From contig CAIIXF020000008.1 of the NCBI GenBank assembly GCA_903813345.2, positions 8,511,278 through 8,575,277 on the forward strand: a DNA stretch of 64,000 nucleotides, given 5' to 3'. Positions 13,101 through 25,966 of the stretch are shown in pieces. The notes below the pieces were generated by a model. That model did no database searches and was not told the DNA's origin. It worked only from the letters and a program-made list of their open reading frames with translations. Each line of letters begins with the position of its first letter. Positions within the stretch are counted from its first letter, which is position 1. The stretch is from Owenia fusiformis. Its lineage: Eukaryota; Annelida; Polychaeta; Sabellida; Oweniidae. A program made the position numbers and the translations under genes.

Positions 13101-16100
13101 ATAACTCAATTTATGAAACCACAAGATCACGATTAGTTAAGATTTTCCTGAAGGTGACATGTGGTGATTAAACCACTAGAAAGTCCAGGAAATTGACCAA
13201 ATGTTAAGTCTGGCTTTCCATCTGTTGGTAGACTAGGGGTAAAATTGTAATTGTTATTATTTGGAACCAAATGGCTAAGGTGGCCTAAAATGCACCTGTT
13301 GTATTTTTAAATAAGTTGAAATTAATTGTAAATTGAGATTTTGTAAACATCAATTGAAACTCAACCTTGTGTTTTTCTGTTCAGATTTCCAGTAGTTGTA
13401 TTTATAGTGAATCGATTTCAATTTATATATGTGATGCTATAAAGTGAATTGTTTTTTTCCAGTACATTCCTTGAGGGGTTAGAAAGATGCGGAAACGACC
13501 CTGTGAGGATAGCGGAATGTTTTGTCTCCCAGAATGAGGGTTTCCCCATCTACACCCATTACTGCACCAACTACCCAGAGTAAGTCAGAAAACATGAAAT
13601 CTAGTTTACCGAAAAAGGTCCATTCATTGTAAAATATTTCTTCCATGTCACCTATTCAGCCAAGACCTCCTCCAAACCCCTTTACAACTGTATTAACTTT
13701 GCTCTGTTTTGTTGTTATCGTAATCTTCTATAATGTCAAACACACGGTGACATGAGATGAACCCGTTAATTGATTTGAATAAACTGATCAGTTAAAAGAA
13801 ATAATAATATTTTATGGTGAAATAACACACTTAAATGAGAAAAAGAGAATCATTAAGATTATTAATTGTTTATAAGATATTATTTCAGCAATAGAAATAA
13901 GATTATGACTTCCATCTCTCAAATATGCTCTTAAGACTAATATTATGCAAGGTTGATCTGTTGCCTAGGTTAAGAATGTATGTGCAATACTTTGTCCTCA
14001 TGTTTACATAATCGTTAAACATAGTCTGCTTATATTCTATGCATCATCCCAGAAACCACGTAATATGGAGTTGGGTTACATTGATCGTTAATACTTGGGG
14101 AATATTCTACATTCTAATTACCATTCAGGGCTTTTAGAAAATATCAAGTAAAACCATCAATAAAATTGGAAAACAGTTAAACACACCTCTGTAGCAATAT
14201 GTCAAATTTTGTACATTTACTCTGCAAGCTGAAGAACTCTTTTGCCATTTCCAAGTGTATTTCTGTTATGTTTTTATTTTATTCTTGAATTCAATGTTTT
14301 TAAGAAGTTGAAATGGACATACAATTTTAAAATGAAAGAATCATAGTCCACATTAAAAGCTGGGTCAGAGATGTCTACAAAATATGCAATATCTCTAATG
14401 TGGCAAATATCAATAGGGATTCAAGATACAAATAAGCAATCCTGAAATGGCATTGATGTTGTTGTTGTATTACAGTGCTGTTGCCATACTGACCAAGTAC
14501 ATGCAGGTGAGGTCCACGGCCGAAGTGTTCAAACAGCGTCAGATGGCTCTGAAGCATGGCCTCCCACTGGGGTCATATCTCCTCAAGCCAGTGCAGAGGA
14601 TACTCAAGTACCACCTACTCCTTCAGGTAAGCTATTCAATGTAAAGTCATACTCCACCTTAATTTGGAACCAGGATACAATGGCAAAATGATCTTGATTC
14701 AGATATACCAAAATTAAATGTAAATCTAAATAAATACTGAACGTCAAAAAATGTTATTGGTACAGTTGATACAACCTGAATGGAAGTCACTCTAACCCAA
14801 CATGTCTGGAATATGATACTTTTCAATGGCATCAGTTTTGCCCCCATGTCCTGTTGACTAACTTTTGAATATTTACAATGAAATCATGGGCTCATCTTCC
14901 CTGTTTACCCTTCTTAGTTGATCTCTATTAAATTCATATAAAATCTCTTGCAGAATATCGTTAAGCGCTATGATCAGGATGCCCCTGGGTATGACACCCT
15001 AGTGGAAGCCTTGGCATCTATGACGTGTGTCTCCCAGCATATTAATGAGATGAAACGCAAACACGAACATGCAGTCCACGTTCAGGAAATCCAGAGTATG
15101 CTGTATGGATGGGAGGGGGAGGACCTCACCACGTATGGGGAACTACTCTTAGAGGTATGTTGAAAGAGGTTAAGGATGATATAGGCTCATCCTTTGCAAT
15201 GTTGATGCTATCTATTTTAATTTGATTTATGTATAAGACATGAATGGAGAAAATGTCAGTTGTTGTTGTCGTTCACTTTCATGAGATGATGACTATCAAG
15301 ATAACAAGTGTGATTTATAAAAAATTCCACTGGAGTAAAAAATCATCAATTTTAAAGATTTCAAGGTTCTTAGTTATAAGAAAGTTCAAACAAAAACTTT
15401 CAGTTAAGTTTTGTTGTTTGTGATTAGAATTGAAATTTAGTGAAATCTTGAATACACACAAAATATTAAGACAAAACTTGGCTTCTTTAAATACCAGGTG
15501 TACCATACATGTTTCATGTAGACTAATGATAGTTACTCTTCCCAGTGTAGCAATCCATGGTAGTGATCAGCACTACATAAATTGCCACATGTTGTAACAC
15601 GTTTGAAGAACTTTTGTAAAGTGAAGAACTAATTCATGTATTGTTTCTAGGATACATTTCGTATGTGTGGGGCCAAGGCATTTCGTCACGTCTTCCTATT
15701 TGAGAAGACTCTTCTTATCACTAAGAAACGAGAGGAAGGGATGTTGTCCTGCAAGGCTGCAATTCTGGTGAGTTGTCTTATTTCAGGAACTTTGACCGAA
15801 GCACAATAGAACAGAACTCTTAGATAGTAATTGATCTTCCTTAATATTAAGTCAATGAAGTTGGTGCTCACTTGAAAATTTGTGCTCACTTGAGATAAGA
15901 TCATTTATTGCATTTTCCATTTTCATCACTTTGAAATGTTTTGTTTCATTATGTTTTCAAAATCTTATTTCTTTTTCCTTCTACCTCTGTATATATTTAG
16001 AGAATACATTTTAACCTAAAATTTTAACATTTTATTCAAAATGGTATTTATGGTTGAAATAATATATTCTATCAATATGTACTTTGAGGTCAAAAATCAA

Positions 16101-19100
16101 GTCATGGAAAAAGCTAACTGTCTTCATCTCACATGTATAGCTGAGAATTCATGATATCTTAAGCTAAAATGTGGAATGCAAACATTGAGTTTATAATCAA
16201 TTTTGTCAGTCTTTTATCTGGTTAACATTGTTTTGAGGTTTAGATGTGTGACTTTTGACAAGATAAGCTAAGAAAATTGTCTGGCTGCCCAAGGTAACAT
16301 CTAGATTAAGTGATGTACCCTTACAATAGGCTGAATGTGGGCGCAATAGTACATTGCTCCAAAATGGATATGGGAATTAACAAAAAGTATAAAAGGCAAT
16401 GTCAAAATTTCCAGTTTGAGTAATTCAATTAAGAATATTGTTTTTTTGTTGTTTTCTATTTCAGATTAAAACATTAAAATATACAATACATAGACTGCAA
16501 AAGTAAAAACATTGTTCAAAATACTGGTTGCAAATGTTAGGGTTTTAAACATATCAGATAATTTCAAATGGTAGTTCATTTTTATTTTTAATAGAATTAA
16601 GTGTATAAAGCAATTCAATGTTAAAGTAAATCATTCACAATGAATTTATACACCTGTTTTTGTTGTCATTGTAAAATTGAGTCAGTGACCCTGGATTTGA
16701 TGTTTTTAAAAGAGAGTCTTCATCAAGTACATTTATTCACAATAAGAAATAATATTACACAAAACTGACAAATGATTTTGTACCCAAGTACCTTTTGTGA
16801 AAATTTGAAAATTGGAACAACCTTGGATCTGGGCTGGGCCTGTCAGTGATGCATTTTGACTTGTCTAATTTTTTTGTTATTTTCATACCACAAATATTTA
16901 TCTGGACATTTTCTAAATATTTATAAAATATTTATCCTATTTAACATTATATTTACGGCATTTTACCACCATTGGTATTTTGCTTTCATTATTATTCAGG
17001 AATATTCAGATCATATTATGATTTTAGTAGTTTCATATTTTCCAGAATACCACACATGCAAACTTTTTCAAACATATGTATGGACATAATTTTTATCTCT
17101 TTATTAGCTCATTCTATATGCATTTTTCATTTTTGAATTTTTATCCCTGCTGTATGGAGGTAAATTTTAGCCCTGTATTCCTTTTTAATATGCACTTTGA
17201 TTATTTGGATTTTTTCATTCTATTTTTTCCATTGATCATTTCATATGTACAGTCTCAGGTATGATATGCCCAGACCATACCTTTGAACCTGAAGCATGCA
17301 AGTCCACAGAATCCAGGGCTTAAGACATGGGGGCTGCCCTTGTAATCTAGTATTATATTGTCAATCCATGCTTATCAAAACACATATGTTATGTTTAGTT
17401 TGGCAAGGTAATGATCCCCTGATATAAATGATATAAATGATTTGTTTTGAGGTGTGGATTTTAATAAAAGTAGCAAAATTACAAAGAAAGTAAATGAATA
17501 ACCATAATGTCTGTACCCTGAATTATATAAAAATGTAAAAAAATGACACATTTTTTCAGTTATTTTGAAAAAAAATCAAAATCCATCGATTCTGTTTAGA
17601 TTATTTGATAGGGCCTGGGATTGCCTTGGAATGCAATTGAGGACTGACTTTATCTACATATATATGTAATGAGCCAGTATTGATCAGCCGTACAATAACA
17701 TTGCTCACATTTTACAAATATTTTCACTTATTTTGACACATTCATAGACACAAGATTACTCAGAGCAAGGGTGGGGTAGATTTAATGAACAGATCATTAA
17801 TTTTATATAGTCAGCTGAATCTTGTTTTTATATGCATTTCCCTTGTTTTTAATAAGAATTGCTTTGAATAATGTTCATTGGTTTACATATACTATTAAAA
17901 TAATTTATTTCAAAATATTATTTACTGGTATTTAATATGGAGATTACTGTCTCAAAAATGTAAGTTAAGGATCCATTAGTAAAAGACAGTATTCAATATA
18001 CCTTAATAGGTAATCATTACCTGTACTAAAAGAACAATAAATCTTATCATCAATCTTAGCGATATTTTATGAATTTTTCGTCATTGTTTCCTTAGAAATG
18101 TCACGAAAATGCACACATAAAATTCCCATAAAAATCAAGATTTCTGAATGTCCAAGCAAAAGTATAACCATTTTTATTACAACTAATCTTGCTGAAATGC
18201 TCATATTTTTCCCTGCCTGGTATTAGATTGAGCCATTTTATAGTTCTATTTTACACTTTCCATCCAACATAACGTAAACTACATTGGTGGTTAAAGCCAA
18301 TAAATCAAGCTAATGTCCCTAAATTGTTTATAAGTGCAGCCAGACAGGCTCACTAAGACTCCAAACAGGGGTCTGTGTTATACCCTGGGGACACCAAGGT
18401 CAACTGACATTTTTTGGGACTTTTTATTACTTAAAAAATATTTGAATATTTTTGTCTCTTAGGATATGTCTGTTTTATGGTTTCTATTTGTTTGGTGAAT
18501 AAAGATTATCAGTTTAAAGATTGTTAAGATGACAGTGATGTCTACGGTATTTGACCTCATAATAACATGTTTTCCCCTACCTTATTTGGCCTTATTTATG
18601 TAAGGTTTACAGGACTTTTTGTTTGTTTTTCAAATGGTGTCTCTGTGTGTAAAAGAAAGTTTCAAGGGATGGTTTTAAATGGACATGAAAATCTTCCTTT
18701 TTTTCATATAATTTGTGAGGTAAAACTGTGACAGAAAATCAATCTCTAAGTTGCAGAATTACTTAAATATAAGTAATTGTTCTATTTTATTGATTCATTC
18801 ATCTTTTGTGACCACCTACTTTGATTAAATTCAATTAAAATTTCAATCAATGTAAAAGACCATGACTAAATACACATGCGCTGATAAGTTTGATAACATT
18901 GTGTCGTGACTCAAGCTAAGGTCAGATGATATTGTAATATGTCTATGTTTCTTATGATAAATCACTTACATATATAACTACTTGTTTTATCATAGATAGG
19001 GACACATATTTTAATAAAGCATTGGTCAGTTGTCCTTAGAAATAAACTTTTTCGATTAGGGTGGCTAAAAGTTTCCGGTTTTCAATAATTTCCGTGTATC

Positions 19101-22100
19101 ATTAATTTTAAGGATACTGTTTATGAGGGTATTGTTGAGGTTTTGAATTTTCTGTCTTGATTGTTGGTTTTTCAGTGTTCCGGGTTTATTTTTTATCTTG
19201 TTTTGGATTTAGCTTAATGTCTCAAGGTCATAGTATTGTTGAATTAAATCATACTTAAAATTATCAATAATTTTAATGTACATGAGGTTAGATTTTTATT
19301 TACTTTGGCAAACATTAGATTGAATAAATTGTAGATATAATCTGTTTGGTAGTCAGTAACAAAACTGTAACATGTTTTCGTGTTTTGAACATTTGTTTTC
19401 CTGTCAATAAGTGAATTTGCTTTGTACAGTTCTCAAAATTTTCCAAACAAATCCATATCTTGGTGTATGGACATACATTGTACTCACAGATAGTAACCTG
19501 ACAAATAATATAAGTAATATATGGAGGACTTCCCATAACCGTGATTGTACTATATACCAGGAGTTTATGCAAATCTACTCTATGTTGAAATGAATTTTAA
19601 GGATACAGATGCATAATACTAACCTCTTGACTACCTGGAGTGACGAGATATCTCGTCACCTCAGAAATGACCTGAAAACCCAGAGTGACGAGAAAATCCG
19701 TCACAAAATTTTTCACTAAAATTGCTCTTATTTGAACAATTTTCATCCAATTTACACAAAACTTGTTTTACAATTTGTAGAAATGATCTCTGCCATCTGA
19801 TTATACTAAGTTGAGCATCTAAATCTGTATATGTAAGTAGTAAAATGTCAAAAGGTGGCAAAATAAAAAATTCTCTGGTTTCAACTGATTTTAGAGCCTG
19901 GGATTCAAGAGGTTAATCCATTATGATTTTACTTGCAGTGTTCCAATCTTATGCTGGTTGAGAGTATACCAAAGGAACCTCTTAGTTTCCACATCATTCC
20001 ATTTGACAGTCCCAAAAGCCAGTATACATTACAGGTAGGTATTTGCCATATGGAGTGAACCATAGTTTTATATTCCAGCCCCTTCATTCACTCAAAGACA
20101 TAACATGTAGTTTTAAAATCCCAAGAATAACCATACCCAATAGGAATTTAAAATAAGAAATTCAGAAGGCAATTGAACTCAAATTAAACTTGTACATCAC
20201 AAACTAGAGAAGAGGGAGTCAGTGTCATCCATATAGGTTATTGCCAGCCCCTCAACACTCCAATTTGCCCGACAATTGCCTCCCTGAATTTTACTGTAAA
20301 GCTTGTATGTCAACATTTTTTCAGAATTATTTTCAAAAACTCCCAGTTACTTCCATGTTAACAGTACATCTTTCACACCCATCGCCTTACACACATTTTT
20401 ATATGAGTTTCATAAGTAAGCTTCATTTTCCAATGGAAATTTTTGTTCTGTGAGATGTTCAATGAGATGTATTAATAAATATATTACAGGCGAAGTCTCT
20501 GGAGCAGAAGAGACGCTGGTGCCAAGAGGTAAAGAAGGCAATACTTGAGAGCTTTAAGTCCAAAATACCTGAGAAAGCTAGAGAACTTGTCATGACTCTT
20601 GGCCATAGCAAGGATGAAGGTAGGTTTTAAATCCATTCTCTTTTAAACAGCTTCAAGCTATCTTTACATATTTATATTTATATCTTAACACCAGAATTCA
20701 CAAGAGACACTGTTTAACTTTTTAAATGTTAGAGACTTAGATTTATATTTGCCACTCTCCTATTATATCAAATTGATAAATGTATATTTTCATATTGATG
20801 TAGAAGCTGAACTGGAGAATAAGGACCCCTCTCGGAAGCAACATCATGCACCAGAATATCTCGAGAAGAGAAAATCACGCAGGAAGTCAGGTACTTTTAT
20901 ATCAGGTAGCTTGATGTTGTAATATTAGCATGCTTGTTTGTTGGCTTTTAACAGGGGGTCTAAAATTTGGGTTTTTCTTGAATTATATAATTCAATTTTT
21001 GTATGAACTTTATTCATACAGTTCAGTAACTGACACATTTTCACTTCTGTCTCACAATAATTTGTGATGACTTAATATGAAATTCATAATTCTCTTAATC
21101 GAGTTTGAGATAAAGCCCTAATGCTTGAAGATGAATATATCTTTCTCAATTGTGGTCATGGGTATAAACACTTCAACACTTCTCTAAGTGAACACCTCAA
21201 ATGGATTCTAATTCCACTTTCCTGAAAGTTCATATCTTAGATCTCTGATGCTAGCTTAATGCTTAATGCCACACAGTAACCAATAATCTTTGCGAAGATG
21301 TTTCTTATTCAGAATTCTTTATAACCACACAACCAGTCTTGTACTGTGCCTTGTATAGATAACTAGTTATTTTAAGATGTGTGTTTTACGTAGTCATCTT
21401 GACTGAAGGTTGAACTGTTTTACATAAATGGGTCAATGATCAATGTTTTAGGAAAACTCCTTAACATTTTTAAAAATTGAGAGAAAGACTTTATCGATGG
21501 ACTTTTTTGTGTTTTACAAATCTGATATGTACATTAAATGAAAGTTGTTGATTGTGAATCTGATTTTGTTTATTTATAGAGTTTAGCCTGCTGAAGTCTC
21601 AGCGATCATCCCCAAGAGGAAAGAAAGGCTTCACCAGAAAGGTAAATTGCACTTCTCATATTTCTACATCTTGTAATAATGAATATCTTATATGCCTTGA
21701 TTTTGTCAACTCTGAAGATCTGTTCCCCTCTTCCTTTTTCTAGCCACATAAATGGATACTTAAAATAAACTTGACTTAACACATAATCACAGTAGCCTAC
21801 AATACATTTAGTGTATCTCTATCCTAATATTCTCTGCATTATGAATAAATGTACTGTTGTATCTTATATGTTCATGTACATATTATCTACATGCATTGAT
21901 GTACTCATAAACATGTATTACTATACTTGTGCACATAATACATCCATGTCGTTCTGATACTCATAGCATCTTTCTGTTTCACCTGAAACATCTCAGGGGT
22001 GAGAAGAAATGAGATGTCATGGTTTATCATGATGCATCCATGTACACATTCTAATACTATGTGTGTCTAAATGTGCTTTAAATAATTATTTGTAACATTT

Positions 22101-25100
22101 CTCTTGCAGTTGTCTGTTCCTAACTTTGCATCAAAGTATAGTCCAAAAAATGTAAGTTTTAACAAGATTTTCAATTGCTAAGCCCTGTTATTCACTCCAT
22201 TTTCTATAAATACAAAGTTATATGTTTCTAACTCAACTCTTAATAGCCTTGACTGTTTCACTGGTTTTGCACCTGTTGACTGCTAATTCGTAAGCAGGAA
22301 CCAGGGAAAGGCCAGTTTTGTTAGTGTTATTAATGGCAGATTGATAAGAACCAATAACTAAAAACTTTTAAAAATCAACCATAATACTATTGTATCATTG
22401 AATTCACGCTGTCATCTTTTATAGAACTGAAATGTAGGTCAAGTTTAGAAATGCTTATGATTTAATGCCTGTAGTAGTACAATATACATCATTCATTCAT
22501 TTGACATTATATTTGAATCATGCTCTTGTATTGCCCACTCTCAATTTCTTTAATTTCATAAAATTAATGGTTATGGGTTAATTCCTTTGTACTTGATCAC
22601 TTCATATTTCCATTGGCTTACATATAACATGACATTCAACATTGATAATCTGAAGCTGGGCAAACATAATGTAGCAGAGTCAAGTTTGAAGGGAGCAAGG
22701 CAGTCGAGATTTTTTTTAAAATTGTCTATTCACATACTCTTTCAAAGGAATCTGAAAAAGGTCCATGAACTCAAATGATTTTTCAAAATTTGCTTGCCTT
22801 GTTTGAGATTCTGGCTACATGATTGTAAATGTTCAATATGGTGAATTATGCTGTTCTATCTTGCAGTCTCCCTCCACAGCAAGGAAGCAGAACAGTAAAG
22901 AGAACAGCCCTGTGTCAGAAGACACTCTGAAAGAGGTAGGTTTTTAATTAAAATAAGATAAATTCACTATTGTCCATAAAAAATGATTTTACAACTTTAT
23001 ACGTATTACTGTAAACTACAAATCCTGAAACCTTTCTGTATCACAGTTGGTATTAACCTTGATTATTTTGATAATTATTGGATGAAAATGAGCTTTTTTG
23101 AGGAAACATAGAAATGAAATACATGTATTCATTATTTTTATTGTCTCTCCAGGAAGAAGAAAATGCACAAACTGAGGTCCGGGAGCCTGGATTAATCGAG
23201 CGTCGTAGTCGTAGTATGGAGAGTATATGCGACAGTAAAGACTCTGGTCAAGGATCAGGGGAGAGTAGTCATCGGCAGTCCTTGTATGACTCTGCTGATG
23301 CTGGTTGCTATGACGATGCGTGCCCAAGGGCTCACCGTATCAGTCAGCTTCTAAACAATGAGGGCCTAGAAAGACAATTAAGCTCAAAGGACTCCTTGGT
23401 ATCATGGGATAAAGAACTGGTGTCATCAGTTCTCAATGTTCCAAATATAAAACGTGCAGAAAGTTACAAAATGGCGGCCAAATTAAATCGTGTGGATTCT
23501 AAAATCATACGAGCACAGATACAAAAAAGACTGAGTAGTACAGACAATGCTCAAACTGAGACTGAAATGGAGATTGATGATGATCTTTATGAAATTGTCA
23601 CAGTGAAACGGCTAGACGACGGTTATGTGAACATTGAATACAAAAATGAAGGGTCGGAAAATGAAGAATCTCCCTATGCGAATGTGATCTTAAGGCAAAG
23701 TAAAACAAATCTATTATATGATGACAATGAGAAGGATTACATAGTAGTACACACAGACAATCTCAAATCTAGTCCAAATTCAACCCCTTCAAACAATGAG
23801 AAAACTCCTAAAAGTGAGAACTCCACTGCCAAACATTCAACCCCCAATAGTGCCATAAATGATGAGGGAATATATGATAACATCCATAGACCATATGATA
23901 ACATTCACTTTAATATGAGTTATGAGGAACCCGCTCTTTCTAATTCCAGACCCCTTATCTCCCCTATAGACATGAAAGCCTTAGATGAAGTGTTCAAACC
24001 CTTACAGAGTCCCCCTGGGACGCTCAAGGCTGTTACAAAACCAGTTGCATTTAGGCCTGACAGCCCAGACAAAGTGTTGCACTTGACACGTAGTATGAGC
24101 TCTGGAGACACTGATGACCCTTGGATACCAAGGGAATCAAACAACATCCCAAGGAGCCGATCTGATAACACAGAGTTTGATAGACTTGAGAAATACTTCC
24201 TTGAGACATCATTAAGTGCCAAACCAAGGAGGCACTCAAGGGCTAGACATCATAGGCAAGTGTCAGATACAACGGAAATGTTTTCCAATAATTCAGGACT
24301 TCTTTCCCCAAAACCTGGCAGACGTGACTTCAGGTACTGTACACCACCAAGAACATTAGAGGCTGATTTTAAAGCAGCTATGTCAGGTGATAAAAAGTGT
24401 GAGCAAAATATAATGCAAAGGTACGGTACTCCCCCCAGAGAAATCCCAGAACCAGGCAGGTTGCCACATAGTGTCTCTGTGGAGCCTGCATGCTCTGTGG
24501 ATAACCCTAAGAAATTGCCATCTCGCTCCAAGAGTTTCCCATCCAGGCCTAGGAGAAGTCAAAGTGAAACTGCCATGTGGAAGGATATTGAGGATTATTC
24601 ATTGAGTGCTACTGAACATTCCAATCCATTGCCAAAATTCCCTGTCTCCAATGATAAGCCAACTCGGCCCTCCAGTATGTATAGCCCAGTGTCTAGTAAC
24701 TCTACATCCCCCCAGGCCTCAAACACAAGCCCCAGCCATAGTGCGTCAAGTGAGAGCATTGTGGGTTCATTCAAAACTGCCATGGCTCAACTGACTTCAA
24801 AATTGAAAGGTCGACGTCCCTTGAGTCCTCATGCCATATCAACTGCAAGTAGTTCCCTAGAATCTAGTCCCTCCCATAATATCCATACGCCAGAGAGCAT
24901 CGAAGAAGAGGGTGAGTTTACAGAGGGTAGCACACAGAGCAGCCCTAAGAAATATTATGTCTATAAACTAGCCAGACAGTACAGCAAGAAACTGCGCAGT
25001 GAAGTGAAGATGATTGAAAAGCGAATCAATGGACATGGTGGTAATAGTAATGGGGCTAGTGGTGGGAAATTTAAAAAGGACAAGCAATTGTTATCTCTAT

Positions 25101-25966
25101 TAAAGGACCCAGGGAGTGTATCCATTGGGGCAAGAATGGCAGAGACTAAACCCATTGTGCTTGGGACCACATATTCTCTCCCTAGACAGAGACCACCTCG
25201 CCCTAGAAAGGATATTAAAAGCCCTGACGTTGAGGCAAACAAATCAGATACCTCCAGTCATGAGGGAACTCCAGAGAGACATTTTGAACATAAGATTGAC
25301 GATGACAATGCTTTGCTTGCTGCCTATGGACTTGCAGACAACAGTGCATCAGACTCAATGGGTAATGAATCAGATGCAAGTTTCTATGAAAAACAATTAA
25401 CAGATGTATTGGAAAGAAGTGTTGATACAACACCCAATGGAGGAATATCACATGACCAAAATACACCAATCAAATCGAACGCCACCAATGAGAATGTTTC
25501 CCATGACTCGGCAGTATATAGTGATAATGACACTGACCACCAAGATAGTCTCATAAAGAGCACGATCAAAGACACGGTTAAAAATATAGAGGAAAAATAT
25601 AGAAATCGGCCAATTAGGAAGTCTGACACACACAAACGTGCACGGACTCCTGGTATAGAAGAAAAACTGCAAGCTCTCAAAGAACATGTAGAGGGTAACA
25701 TCACGAAAACTGATATTGATGATTTGCCTCAAACTACTTCAGTCCGAGATAGGAAGATTGAATTAATTAGAAATTATCAAATCGGGGATTCAGTGAACCG
25801 TGTTGACCGATACCGTTCAAGGACACCATCTAGTGGTACAGGGACCCCTGGGAGCCCATACTTTGATATGTCAGGCTCACAAAGCGAGGATGATGCTCTA
25901 AGATCTGTTCATGTTAGAGATGTGATTCATAAATTCCAGAATGAAACATCTGAAAGTGAATCCTGA
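4187..25966 (+). CDS. PLEKHG: PLEKHG1/2/3-type Rho guanine-nucleotide exchange factor
   Basis: Exons, all with GT-AG borders and matching phases: 4187-4848, 11001-11101, 13463-13579, 14476-14626, 14954-15154, 15651-15767, 19939-20034, 20490-20619, 20804-20890, 21580-21641, 22110-22151, 22867-22935 and 23153-25966 (stop TGA 25964-25966). With the candidate exon at 294-348 the protein is about 1,567 residues. The DH domain starts near residue 214 ([20 protein letters not shown]) and includes [20 protein letters not shown] and the helix [12 protein letters not shown]. The PH domain (about 415-525) includes [13 protein letters not shown] and [16 protein letters not shown]. The segment order and many residues match vertebrate PLEKHG1-3, which load GTP on Rho-family GTPases (RhoA, Rac or Cdc42 depending on the member) at actin structures. 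The 937-residue tail from the last exon is Ser/Pro-rich with a Tyr-motif cluster and a basic segment, [20 protein letters not shown], that I recall as typical of the family. It is longer than human PLEKHG1. Which of the three paralogues it equals cannot be said; a single pre-duplication orthologue is likely. Confidence 0.93.
7185..7224. repeat. (GTTT)n microsatellite
   Basis: About nine GTTT units broken once by a TCAG, within the long intron of the PLEKHG-type gene. Confidence 0.9.
7598..7644. repeat. Perfect 14-bp inverted repeat
   Basis: Arms CATAGCATACGGTG (7598-7611) and CACCGTATGCTATG (7631-7644) are perfect complements around a 19-bp spacer. It can form a cruciform or RNA hairpin in the intron. 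It could be a tiny foldback element or two abutting transposon ends. Confidence 0.8.
8163..8252. repeat. Degenerate short tandem repeat
   Basis: Four copies of a GAGTACCCAAAA-type word within about 90 bp, with irregular spacing. The repeat gives a Pro/Lys-rich open frame that is not a gene. Confidence 0.6.
12004..12590. repeat. 16-bp satellite array (ACAGCTATATCATTAT)
   Basis: About 36 tandem copies of a 16-bp unit, with an alternating variant (ataacgttgt in place of atatcattat) that gives a 32-bp higher-order period in the first part. It lies in the 11102-13462 intron between two DH-domain exons. Units are AT-rich and nearly self-complementary around AGCT. Length suggests replication slippage. 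The open frame seen in the array is a by-product. Confidence 0.95.
15768..19938 (+). other. PLEKHG-type gene, 4.2-kb intron within the PH domain
   Basis: Donor CTG|gtgagt at 15768, acceptor ttgcag at 19938. It separates [12 protein letters not shown] from [14 protein letters not shown]. Apart from the TTAA-flanked MITE near its 3' end I see no feature. The stretch around 16860-17260 is very T-rich and gives spurious open frames. Confidence 0.7.
19619..19916. mobile_element. MITE with TTAA-type ends (piggyBac-like)
   Basis: The left end TAACCTCTTGACTACC and the right end, read inversely as TTAACCTCTTGAATCCC, form terminal inverted repeats of roughly 20 bp. The flanks are CTAA (probably a mutated TTAA) and TTAA. 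A 20-bp perfect palindrome, GTGACGAGATATCTCGTCAC, lies just inside the left end (19640-19659). There is no coding capacity in about 298 bp. TTAA target sites are typical of piggyBac elements, but no transposase is present here, so the superfamily is inferred. Confidence 0.65.
20891..20905 (+). other. Candidate alternative 5' splice segment (+5 residues)
   Basis: The exon ending at 20890 (TCAG|gtactt) is followed 15 bases later by a second donor context (TCAG|gtagct). The 15-base extension keeps frame and would add Gly-Thr-Phe-Ile-Ser after the SRRKS segment, just past the PH domain. Whether both sites are used cannot be seen from sequence. Confidence 0.4.
21963..22040. repeat. Dispersed repeat, copy 1
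   Basis: It shares ATCTTTCTGTTTC and the longer word GAGATGTCATGGTTTAT, with nearby bases, with the reverse strand of 59150-59222. This is a short interspersed family of unknown type, here in an intron of the PLEKHG-type gene. Confidence 0.5.
23623..23905 (+). other. Cluster of Tyr-x-Asn motifs in the PLEKHG-type tail
   Basis: Within about 95 residues the tail carries YVNI, YKNE, YANV, YDNI and YDNI, mostly in acidic surroundings. pTyr-x-Asn is the known consensus for Grb2-type SH2 domains. A role as a phosphotyrosine docking platform is an inference. Confidence 0.6.
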
